From: Candidatus Endomicrobiellum trichonymphae
GTDB taxonomy: Bacteria; Elusimicrobiota; Endomicrobiia; Endomicrobiales; Endomicrobiaceae
Assembly: GCF_002355835.1 (NCBI RefSeq)
Contig: NZ_AP017459.1
Coordinates: forward strand, 1 to 64,000
Reading direction: 5' to 3'
Length of the DNA stretch: 64,000 nucleotides
In this document: positions 28,200 through 37,047 of the stretch, piece after piece
Position numbering within the stretch: position 1 is the first letter of the stretch
Layout: each line of letters begins with the position of its first letter
Notes under the pieces: model-generated
What the model saw: only the letters and a program-made list of their open reading frames with translations
Database searches by the model: none
What the model was told of the DNA's origin: nothing
Translations under genes and position numbers: made by a program

Positions 28200-30922
28200 A
28201 AAAATTTTTTATTATAGACGGAAATGCGTATATCCACAGAGCGTATCATGCTTTGCCACCGCTTTCTACTTCAAATAACCGTCAGGTCAACGCAGTTTAC
28301 GGTTTTGTAAAGCTTCTGCTTAAAATCAAAAATAGTTTTAAGCCGGACTATATGGCAGTTTGTTTTGATTATCCGTCAAAAAATTTCAGGCATGAAATTT
28401 TTAAAGATTATAAAGCAAACAGAAAACCTCTTGACAAAGCACTTATAAGCCAGATGCCGATAGCAAGAGAAGCCGTAAAAGCTTTAAACGTTGTGGGAAT
28501 AGAAATAAAGGGTTATGAAGCCGACGATTTAATCGCCACGGTAACCGGGAACAATAAAGGAAGTGGGGTACAGACTGTTATCGTAACTGGCGATAAAGAT
28601 ATTTTACAGCTGGCTGAAGATGAAACCGTTTTAATCTGGAACTATTCTAAAGACATTATGTACGATACGAAGAAAGTTGAAGAAAAATACGGTGTTGCGC
28701 CTAAACAGCTGTCCGATATTTTTGCTTTAATGGGAGATGCCTCCGACAATATTCCCGGTATAAAAGGCATCGGCGAGAAAACTGCGGTAAAGCTCATAGA
28801 GAAATTCGGGAATCTAGAAAATGTTTTGCAAAATGCGGATTCCGTAAAAGGAAATATGGGAAAACTGCTCAGTCATGGTAAAGAGCAGGCGTTGCTTAGC
28901 AGGAAATTAATAGAACTGAACAGACGGGTCCCTTTGGACTATAAACTTGGAGAGTTTGAAAGTAAAGATATAGATGCTGGGAAAGCCGTTTCTTTCTTTG
29001 AAAAATACGAGTTTAAAAGTCTGTTGGCTAAGTACTCCGTTAAGGAGCATGAACTTCAATTCCCTGTTATTTTGAATGAAACTCATCGCAATGAAGAAGC
29101 CGGATCCGGTAGCTTTGTGACAGACAAACCGGTTTTTGAAGTAGTAAATTCTCAAGAAAGGGCAGCTGAAGTTGCAGAGAAAATAGAGCAAGCGGGAATT
29201 TTTGCATTAAAAACCGTAAGATCCACACTCGACTCTTTAAAGACGCGGATTGTAGGCATATCATTGTGCGTTGAAAACAAAGCTTTTTATTTTCCAATCG
29301 GGCATAATGATTTAACCGCACGGCAGGTAATTTTTGAGGACTTCAAAGATATTTTCGCCCCGTTATTTTTTTCGGATAAAATAAAGAAAATAGGACACGA
29401 CCTGAAACAGGAAAGAAATATTTACAGTATGTCCGGAGTCGGACTGAATAATATATATTTTGACATAATGCTGGCGTCGTATTGTTTAAATCCCGCAAAG
29501 TCACACTGTATAACCGATATATCGAAAGAGTATTTAGATTTTACGGCTGGTGTCGGAAGTTATGCATGGAAAGGAGCAAAAAAATCTTCGTTTGCGAATT
29601 CTTCAATAGAAGCCGGCGCAAAATATGCAAATTCAATTTCTGCGGCGGTTTTCGCTATATATAAAATATTTGATTTTCAGATAAAAGAGAAAAAACTTTC
29701 GCTTCTTTTCTTTGATACGGAAATGTCTTTGGTTGAAATTCTTTCCGAAATGGAAATCTCAGGCATAAAAGTTGACTTGCCTTTTCTGCGCAACTTCAAC
29801 GAAAAAATTGTTTACGAACTCAAAATAATTGAAAATAATATATACAAGATTGCAGGCATAGAATTCAATATTAATTCTCAAAAACAGCTTTCTTCCGTAA
29901 TGTTTGAAAAGCTTAATCTGCCTGTAATTAAAAAAACTAAAACCGGTTATTCCACCGATGAGGAAGTGTTGGTTGAATTGTCTTCTCACGAATTCCCAGC
30001 CGAAATATTAAAATACAGAGAACTCCAAAAACTAAAAAGCACTTATATAGATCCTTTAACAGATTACTGCGTTTATTACGGCAGCAGAATTCATACTATT
30101 TTCAATCAGGCTGTGACAACTACGGGAAGATTGTCGTCAACAGAACCTAACCTGCAGAATATTCCTGTAAAATCTGCCTACGGAAAGGAGTTTAGGAAAG
30201 CATTTGTGCCGGAAAGAAATAAGATTTTTATATCTGCGGACTACTCGCAGATTGATTTAAGAGTTTTAGCTCATATTTCGCAGGACACAAAATTTATTGA
30301 AGCTTTTAAAGCCGGCACGGACATACACAGCGCAACGGCAAGGGAAATTTTTAACATACCGGAAGGATATCCGCTGACTGACAGTTTAAGAAGCGCTGCA
30401 AAGTCTATAAATTTCGGCATAATTTACGGTATGTCGCCTTTCGGGCTTTCAAAACAGTTAAATATTCCATTTGGGAAAGCAAAAGAATATATCGACGGAT
30501 ATTTTGAAAGATACGACAAAGTAAAATTTTGGATGGAACAGATTGTCAAGCAGGCTTCAGAAGACGGATATGTGCGTACGATTACCGGAAGAATAAGATA
30601 TATTCCCGAATTGCGTTCGACAAACGCTCAAGTGAGGAAAGCAGGTGAGAGGATGGCTTTAAACACTCCGGTGCAGGGGAGCTCTGCAGACATCATAAAA
30701 ATTGCTATGATAAGCGTATATAATGAAATAAAACTCAAAGGTTATAAATCTTTAATGCTTCTGCAAGTACACGACGATCTGCTTTTTGAAGTTCCTGACG
30801 GAGAATCTGAAAATATGATTTCAATTATAAAAAATAAAATGGAAAATCCGTTACATTTAAGTATTCCTATAGTTGTCGATATTAAAGCAGGCAGGAACTG
30901 GGGAGAAATGAAAAAAATATGA
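28196..30922 (+). CDS. polA: DNA polymerase I, proofreading site degenerate
   Basis: At 908 aa it has three domains. The 5' nuclease (1-~290) includes IIDGNAYIHRAYHALPPL and GDASDNIPGIKGIGEKTA. The 3'-5' exonuclease-like domain spans ~310-500. The polymerase domain (~520-908) shows TGRLSSTEPNLQNIPVK, ADYSQIDLRVLAHISQD, RSAAKSINFGIIYGMSPFGL and LLQVHDDLLFEVP. In the middle domain the first exonuclease motif, normally DTETDSLD, reads KTVRSTLD, so the catalytic Asp and Glu are absent. The second motif has Glu (KQERNI) where Asp is usual. Polymerase and 5' nuclease appear intact while proofreading is probably lost, as in several other Pol I proteins. It functions in repair and primer removal. Confidence 0.96.
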   Translation: MKKFFIIDGNAYIHRAYHALPPLSTSNNRQVNAVYGFVKLLLKIKNSFKPDYMAVCFDYPSKNFRHEIFKDYKANRKPLDKALISQMPIAREAVKALNVVGIEIKGYEADDLIATVTGNNKGSGVQTVIVTGDKDILQLAEDETVLIWNYSKDIMYDTKKVEEKYGVAPKQLSDIFALMGDASDNIPGIKGIGEKTAVKLIEKFGNLENVLQNADSVKGNMGKLLSHGKEQALLSRKLIELNRRVPLDYKLGEFESKDIDAGKAVSFFEKYEFKSLLAKYSVKEHELQFPVILNETHRNEEAGSGSFVTDKPVFEVVNSQERAAEVAEKIEQAGIFALKTVRSTLDSLKTRIVGISLCVENKAFYFPIGHNDLTARQVIFEDFKDIFAPLFFSDKIKKIGHDLKQERNIYSMSGVGLNNIYFDIMLASYCLNPAKSHCITDISKEYLDFTAGVGSYAWKGAKKSSFANSSIEAGAKYANSISAAVFAIYKIFDFQIKEKKLSLLFFDTEMSLVEILSEMEISGIKVDLPFLRNFNEKIVYELKIIENNIYKIAGIEFNINSQKQLSSVMFEKLNLPVIKKTKTGYSTDEEVLVELSSHEFPAEILKYRELQKLKSTYIDPLTDYCVYYGSRIHTIFNQAVTTTGRLSSTEPNLQNIPVKSAYGKEFRKAFVPERNKIFISADYSQIDLRVLAHISQDTKFIEAFKAGTDIHSATAREIFNIPEGYPLTDSLRSAAKSINFGIIYGMSPFGLSKQLNIPFGKAKEYIDGYFERYDKVKFWMEQIVKQASEDGYVRTITGRIRYIPELRSTNAQVRKAGERMALNTPVQGSSADIIKIAMISVYNEIKLKGYKSLMLLQVHDDLLFEVPDGESENMISIIKNKMENPLHLSIPIVVDIKAGRNWGEMKKI

Positions 30923-31518
30923 TAATAGGTTTGACGGGCGGGATTGCTGCTGGAAAAAGTGAAAGCGCTAAATATTTTGAATCGCTCGGCGCCTGTGCTA
31001 TAGATGCCGACGCAATAGCGCACGAACTGACCGCCAAAGGCATGCCGGCTTTAGACGAACTGTCGAAAAGTTTTGGAGGCAGTATTTTGCTTTCCAGCGG
31101 AGATCTAAACAGAAAAAAACTTGCCGATATAATTTTTTCAGATGAGAAAGCAAAACTCAGGATTGAAAAAATTATTCACTCTCATATAATTTCGCGTATA
31201 AATGAAATAATTTCGCAAAATATAATGAGGAGCAATATAGTAATTGACGCACCGCTTCTTTTTGAGGTCGGGTTAGACAGAATATGTGATAAAAGCGCAG
31301 TTGTTCGGGTTTCGTATAATATTCAGGTAGAACGGCTAGTGCTGCGCGATAAACTAAATGCTGATCAGGCAAAAAGGAGAATTAGTTCCCAGATGCCGAT
31401 GGAAAAAAAAGTTGAACTTGCCGACTTTGTAATAGATAATTCCGGATCTAAAGAAAATTTGAAAAAAAGAGTAAAGGACTTATATAAATTGTTGACATCC
31501 GAAGTAAAAATAATATAA
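30919..31518 (+). CDS. coaE: Dephospho-CoA kinase
   Basis: The 199-aa P-loop kinase has Walker A GLTGGIAAGKS at the N-terminus, DADAIAHELTAKG, and NIVIDAPLLFEVGLDRICDK near residue 110. It catalyses the last step of coenzyme A synthesis. It overlaps polA by 4 bp (ATGA-type), which argues for translational coupling. The length is typical and no lesion is seen. Confidence 0.95.
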   Translation: MIIGLTGGIAAGKSESAKYFESLGACAIDADAIAHELTAKGMPALDELSKSFGGSILLSSGDLNRKKLADIIFSDEKAKLRIEKIIHSHIISRINEIISQNIMRSNIVIDAPLLFEVGLDRICDKSAVVRVSYNIQVERLVLRDKLNADQAKRRISSQMPMEKKVELADFVIDNSGSKENLKKRVKDLYKLLTSEVKII

Positions 31519-31683
31519 AATTCTTTTCGTCTAATTGTAAATGTTTTTCAAATCAAAAATAATAATCAGAATGAAATAACAAGTCAAACAGTCAGTGCAA
31601 TAAAGTAAAAATATCTATGTGAAATTTCTTTATAATAAAGCAATCGAAAAATCAAAAGAGCGTTAAAAACTCTGGAGGGGCTA

Positions 31684-32976
31684 ATGGAAAGGGGCAAATC
31701 TTCTATGGATGTGTCGGTTTTGTCAAAACGGACAATGGCAGAGCTTATAGAAATTGCAAAGAGTTTTAAAGTTGATTCTGTTGCAGGTTTAAGAAAACAA
31801 GAGTTAATAGCAAAAATTTTTGAGGCGCAGACAAAAGAAAACAAATCGGTTTACGATGAAGGGGTTTTAGAAATTCTGCCTGACGGTTTTGGCTTTTTGC
31901 GTTCTCCGGATTACAATTATCTGCCGGGTCCGGACGATATATACATATCTCCTTCACAAATAAAGAAATTTGCCTTAAGAAAAGGCGATACGGTTGCGGG
32001 TTATGTTCGTCCCCCTCAGTCGCAGCAGGAACGCTATTTTGCGCTTCTTCAGGTAAGGTCAATCAACGGACAGGAAAATCTTGAAAATATAAGAGACCGC
32101 GATCTTTTTGATAATTTAACGCCGCTTTATCCTGACGAAAAAATGGTTCTTGAAACAAAAAAAGAAGAAATATCGATGAGAATTATAGATATGCTTGTTC
32201 CTATAGGGAAGGGACAGAGAGTTTTGATTAATGCTGCTCCGAGAACGGGCAAAACCGTTCTTCTGCAAAAAATAGCTAATGCAGTAACTAAAAATAATCC
32301 CGATATTGTTCTTATGGTTCTGTTGATAGATGAAAGACCGGAAGAAGTTACGGATATGCAGCGTTCAGTTAAAGGCGAAGTCATATCCTCAACTTTTGAC
32401 GAGCCGTCAGACAGGCACATACAGGTTGCCGAAATGGTTATAGAAAAAGCCAAACGAATAGTTGAAAACGGAAAACACGTAGTTGTTCTTTTGGATTCCA
32501 TTACAAGGCTTGCAAGAGCTTACAATACGGCAATGCCGTCAAGCGGAAGAATTCTTTCCGGCGGTCTCGATTCAAATGCTCTGCAGAGACCTAAAAGATT
32601 TTTTGGAGCTGCAAGAAATATTGAAGAAGGCGGCAGTCTTACTATTATAGGCACTGCTCTTGTTGAAACAGGAAGCAGAATGGACGATGTCATATTTGAG
32701 GAGTTTAAAGGAACCGGTAACTGCGAGATTTATCTTGACAGGAAACTTGCCGACAGAAGAATATTTCCCTCGATAGATCTTTTGCGTTCAGGCACGAGAA
32801 AAGAAGAACTCCTTCTAAGCGAAGATGAAAAAAACAAAATGTGGATATTGAGAAAATGGATGAACTCAATGAATTCCATAGAAGTTATGGAAGAGTTAAG
32901 CAAAAGATTACTCAACTCAAAATCTAATAAAGATTTCCTAAAACAGATGGAACTTTCCAGTATGGAAAGGTTATAA
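31684..32976 (+). CDS. rho: Transcription termination factor Rho
   Basis: The 430-aa hexameric RNA helicase has the N-terminal helix-extended domain ([20 protein letters not shown]), the RNA-binding cold-shock-like fold ([20 protein letters not shown]), Walker [15 protein letters not shown] near residue 185, Walker [17 protein letters not shown] near 265, and the Q/R loop regions [20 protein letters not shown] and [18 protein letters not shown] strong Shine-Dalgarno (CTGGAGGGG) precedes the ATG. A second in-frame Met at codon 9 is possible. It ends transcription at rho-dependent sites. Confidence 0.98.
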   Translation: MERGKSSMDVSVLSKRTMAELIEIAKSFKVDSVAGLRKQELIAKIFEAQTKENKSVYDEGVLEILPDGFGFLRSPDYNYLPGPDDIYISPSQIKKFALRKGDTVAGYVRPPQSQQERYFALLQVRSINGQENLENIRDRDLFDNLTPLYPDEKMVLETKKEEISMRIIDMLVPIGKGQRVLINAAPRTGKTVLLQKIANAVTKNNPDIVLMVLLIDERPEEVTDMQRSVKGEVISSTFDEPSDRHIQVAEMVIEKAKRIVENGKHVVVLLDSITRLARAYNTAMPSSGRILSGGLDSNALQRPKRFFGAARNIEEGGSLTIIGTALVETGSRMDDVIFEEFKGTGNCEIYLDRKLADRRIFPSIDLLRSGTRKEELLLSEDEKNKMWILRKWMNSMNSIEVMEELSKRLLNSKSNKDFLKQMELSSMERL

Positions 32977-33068
32977 CGGCTTGGAATCCTGCGGACTAGA
33001 TAAAACTTGTGTAATTATGTTTACAATATTAAGTTATTGAATAAAGCACGGAAAAGAGGAGCATTACA

Positions 33069-33626
33069 ATGAATTTAGAAAAAACCATTCAGATAGTAAA
33101 TTACGTTTTACAAAAGTATGATTTCAGTCTAAATTATACCAAACTGTTAAAGCTGCTCTATATTGCCGACAGAGAGTGTTTAGACAGATGGAATTTTACA
33201 ATTTCTGAAGATAATTATGCTGCGATGAAGCAGGGAATGGTACTCAGCGGGCTTTATGATTTTATCCGCGGAAATGCGGATAAATTATCTCAACTTAAGT
33301 GGGATAGTTATTTTTATAGAGACAACTATGATTTGCGTTCCAAACATATAGAGAATTGTTCTTATGACGAATTGAGTGAAGCAGAAAAAGAAATACTGGA
33401 CGAAGTTGATAAGAAGTATCATTTTAAACCTTGGGATTATTTGGTTAACGAGGTTGTTCATAAATTTCCCGAATGGAAAGAGGTTGAGGATAAGATAAGA
33501 AATTCTTCCTTAAAAATTGAAAAAGAAAAAATACTTTCGGTTTTAGACAGAGATGAACGAGAGATAAAAGAGATAATCTCAAGTGAAAATGCGTACGAAA
33601 AGTGTAAAAATGATTTGAAAGGCTGA
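33069..33626 (+). CDS. Panacea-domain (SocA/PanA-like) antitoxin
   Basis: This 185-aa protein matches the Panacea (DUF4065) pattern: SLNYTKLLKLLYIADRECLD at ~20, then AAMKQGMVLSGLYDFIRGN at ~57 (normally MK.GPVPS.LYD), an acidic helix LSEAEKEILDEVDKKY, and KPWDYLVNEVVHKFPEW near 125 (normally L...TH..P.W). A charged C-terminal extension follows from ~145. It overlaps nothing and is followed after 5 bp by the next ORF, forming a two-gene TA-like operon. Panacea domains neutralise many unrelated toxins. The ribosome-binding site AGAGGAG supports the start. It appears intact, unlike the trxA-linked copy. Confidence 0.8.
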   Translation: MNLEKTIQIVNYVLQKYDFSLNYTKLLKLLYIADRECLDRWNFTISEDNYAAMKQGMVLSGLYDFIRGNADKLSQLKWDSYFYRDNYDLRSKHIENCSYDELSEAEKEILDEVDKKYHFKPWDYLVNEVVHKFPEWKEVEDKIRNSSLKIEKEKILSVLDRDEREIKEIISSENAYEKCKNDLKG

Positions 33627-33631
33627 TTTTT

Positions 33632-34003
33632 ATGGGATTTAAGGGGATAACTTTCTGGTGCGATGATGAAAGTGAAAAAAATCACTTGCGTTTTGTGATA
33701 TCTGACCCCGATGTTTATGGTAATGTGCTGACAGTAAACATGACAACGTTGTATAATCGTGAAAGAGCGGACATTTCCTGTGTTTTAGATTGCGGTGACC
33801 ACCCGGGAATAAAACATGAATCATTTGTTGCTTATCAAAAAGCCCTTGGAGTATCTGTCGAAAAGATTATGACAAAAATTTTAAGGCACTGTTATAAAAA
33901 CACCGCAAAATTAACTGACGAAATCTTGAGAAAAATTCAGGAAGGCGCAAAAAAGAGTAATTTCCTTCCCCAAAAACTAAAAAAATATTTTGAATATTTT
34001 TAA
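33632..34003 (+). CDS. Probable PanT-type toxin partner
   Basis: The 123-aa protein starts MGFKGITFWCDDESEKNHLR and contains VISDPDVYGNVLTVNMTTLY, DISCVLDCGDHPGIKHESFV and AYQKALGVSVEKI. The pattern 'SDP...VLTVNMTT' followed by 'CVL..GDHP.I.H.S.VAY..A' is, from my recollection, one found next to Panacea antitoxins. It has no enzymatic motif I can name with confidence, though Asp-His pairs and the conserved GDHP could be catalytic. It begins 5 bp after the antitoxin gene, so the two are co-expressed. It is called a toxin by position and pattern, not by known activity. Confidence 0.6.
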   Translation: MGFKGITFWCDDESEKNHLRFVISDPDVYGNVLTVNMTTLYNRERADISCVLDCGDHPGIKHESFVAYQKALGVSVEKIMTKILRHCYKNTAKLTDEILRKIQEGAKKSNFLPQKLKKYFEYF

Positions 34004-34158
34004 GCTTCTTAAAAAATTCTTAAACAAAAAATGACTGTAATTATTGAATAAAACACAATAATATTGTAAAATTATGCCTCATCAATATAATGCGGCGTGT
34101 TCCAAGAGAACTTTAAAAGCGGCACATCATATTATTATGTAAACAATAAATGCTGATA

Positions 34159-34248
34159 GGAGAGATGGCCGAGCGGTTTAAGGCGATAGTCTTGAAAACT
34201 ATTATAGGGGAAACTCTATCGGGGGTTCAAATCCCTCTCTCTCCGCCA
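34159..34248 (+). tRNA. tRNA-Ser (anticodon UGA)
   Basis: A 90-nt cloverleaf with a long variable arm. Acceptor GGAGAGA pairs with TCTCTCC, the anticodon stem ATAGT/ACTAT carries loop CTTGAAA (UGA), and the T arm is GGGGG-TTCAAAT-CCCTC. The 3' end GCCA is encoded. Confidence 0.97.
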
Positions 34249-34357
34249 GACGATTCCATTTTTGTCATTAGATGTTTACTTTAATAACAAGTCTTAAAGC
34301 TGCGTTTTCGCTTCATTGATTTTATTATTTTATTATATTATTGACTGGTTTTTTTCC

Positions 34358-37033
34358 TTAAGAAATCAGATCTTCAATGTTTTTAACAGTCTTAAAGCGG
34401 ACATCCGTAAATGCTTTAAAATGCGCTTTACCGCATTTTATTTTAAGTTTTTCCTCTGTTCTAAGTTTATCCAAATTTAATTTAGATTTAGTTTCGGCTA
34501 CGAAATATATTCTTTTATCATTTTTGTATATCAATGCCCAGTCGGGATTATAATTTCCCAGCGGAGTCATTATTTTAAACCAGTACGGCAGTTTGATAAA
34601 GAAGTCTATATTATCATTGCTGTCGCAGTCTTCGGCAAATTGTTTTTCCGGATCGGATAAAGAATTAATAACAATGCTGTCTGTTATTGTTTTACTTTGG
34701 TTTTTAACAGCATAGAGATTTTCAATATATGTTTCTATTTCGTTATCTTTGAAAAGCTGCATCTGCCATTCCCGTCCTGCTATTTTTTCATATTTAATAC
34801 CGTCTGTCATAAGCTTATTTATAACGCTGTTTATTTTGTTAACGGCAAGGTCTAAAAACATCTGCGGGTTTTTCAAAATATCTGCAGTTCTGCCTGAACA
34901 TGTTACTATTTCAACTATGGTCTTTCTTGTCAGTTTTGCATTGAGCTTGTTTTGGATATAATCAATAATATTGGGTATTTCAAAACTGCACTGTACGCTT
35001 TTGGAGGCAATGCCTTTCATAGCTGCTGAAACCCTTTCCTCCGTTAGGTTAATATCAGATTTAACGGTTCTTATTATGGGAGCTTTTATTTCGTCTTCAA
35101 TCTCTTTTAAGTCTTTGCCCGCTTCAGATACAAGTTTTTCAGTCTCATAATTTACTCTGTATGCGGTTTTGTGTTTAATCTTGTCCCAAAGCTCTTTAAA
35201 TTTTGCATCAAGTTCAAATCCCTTTTTTAAAGTTACTTTTTTTCTGTTTCTTTTATTTTTTATCTTTTCGCTGAAGTCAACTCCGCAGTCTTTTTCAATT
35301 TCTTTTTGAAGACTTTTTACAAAATCGACATAAGCTTCGTTAGAGATAAACGTGAGCTTGTTAATGTTGTTATCATAAATTCTTTTCCCTTCGGCGTTTA
35401 CGGCAAGCCGCAGTCCGCGTCCTATTTCTTGTCTTTTTTTCATTTCGGAGTGAGATTCATTAAGCGTGCATATTTGGAATACCATTAGGATTATCCCAGC
35501 CTTCCCTTAAAGCAGAATGGCTGAATATAAATCTCAAAGGGTTATTTATGTCTAAAAGCTTTTCTTTATCTTTCATGATTAACCGGTAAGTATCCATATC
35601 GGCTTTTGTTTCTCTGCTTTCAGAGGAATCCGTTAAATGTCCTTTTTTGTTCTGTGAAAAATACCCGTTGTGAATATCTTTAAGTTCAAACGGTATGATT
35701 CCTCTGTAATCCGGATTGGAAACCGTTTGATTGTAAATGTATTCAAACCATTTAAATATTTTACCTTTAATAATATTCCCGTTTTCATCATAAGATCTGT
35801 AATTTGCCACTCTGTCTATAAAGAACAGCGAAAGAACTTTAATTTTTTGAGTTTTAAAGGATTTTTCTTTCTGCAGATGTTCCATAATAGTTCTTTCTAT
35901 TTGGGTTTTCGTTATTTCATCTTGTATCCGGCTGTTGTTTTGTCCCGACGAATATATCCTTCTTCCGTTTTCAAACTCAACGAATTTTTCAGCAATATTC
36001 ATCTCTATTGGTATAAACCCGTTTCTGTAGATTTCTCTTTTTCCGGACAGTTTAAACAAGTTATATTTTTCATCTGCATCTATACCTATACTTACAGTTT
36101 TAGGCTTAATTCCCGCTGCGGTTTCACGCTCTATTTTCACTTCTGCCCCCTGATGCTGTTTTTGTTTTGTTTAAATCTCAAAAGCTCTATAAACGCATTA
36201 TTATGGTTATGCTCTGTTGTTACCGAATCTACTTCTATCTGTTTTACAAGTCCAAGCTCAAATGCTTTGACAGGGTTTAAACTGTAAACCAGATTATAAA
36301 GGTTTCTGTGCGTGGCAGAATACCTTAAAGTACAGGCGGGATTCAGTCTTTCGACGGCTCTTTTTCTTATATCCGTTTCCATGTTTTGCGGCTCGTCAAC
36401 TATAACTATCGGATTTACGTTTTGTATAAATTCTATAGGCTGTTTGCCGGTCAGTTTGTCATTGGGGCGGTTTACAATATTTTCATCTTTTGCAAAAGAA
36501 TCTATGTTTATAACCAGTATTTGTATATTATTGCTGTCGGCAAACCCGCGTACAGCGGACACTTTTGAGGAATCATAGACCTGAAAGTCTGCAGGCGTAT
36601 TTCCGTATAATCCCTGAAAGTGTTCGTATGTTATTTCTAAATTTTTAACGACGCCCTCTTTTATGGCAATGCTCGGCACCACTATTACGAATTTTTTAAA
36701 ACCGTATTGTTTATTGAGTTCATAAATTGTCCGCAGATAAACATAAGTTTTTCCTGTTCCCGTTTCCATTTCAACAGTAAAGTTTAAGCCTTCCAGTTTT
36801 GAAGAAACAGGCAGATTATTGTTTTTCTGTATCTCCCGTATATTTTTTAAAATTTGTTCTTCCGATAAAACAATATTATTCTTAACGCCTTTTACAAGCA
36901 GATTTAAACCGTCCTGCCCTCCGAAAGATACCTCAAAATCTCCGTTGTTTACGGACTGTCCTTTAAATATTTCCGTTACGGCTTTTACAGCCTCCTGTTG
37001 GTGCGGTTGTCCGGCGTCAAAATGTAGTTTCAT
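34358..37033 (-). pseudogene. Type III restriction enzyme Res subunit, two frameshifts
   Basis: Three consecutive frames together make ~900 aa, the size of type III Res proteins. Piece 1 (37033-36137) has the helicase motif I METGTGKTYVYL, motif II IVIVDEPQNMET and LRYSATH. Piece 2 (36140-35460) has FIFSHSALREGWDNPN. Piece 3 (35485-34358) has QEIGRGLRLAV (motif VI) and a C-terminal nuclease site NPDWALIYKNDKRIYFVAETKS (PD...ExK). The first break is near 36138. The second, after DNPN (near 35475), is explained by one extra G: the other frame continues VFQICTLNESHSE. Restriction activity should be lost unless both shifts are sequencing errors. It lies downstream of mod and the RloC-like gene on the same strand. 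Confidence 0.9.
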
Positions 37034-37047
37034 ATTTACAATCTCTT

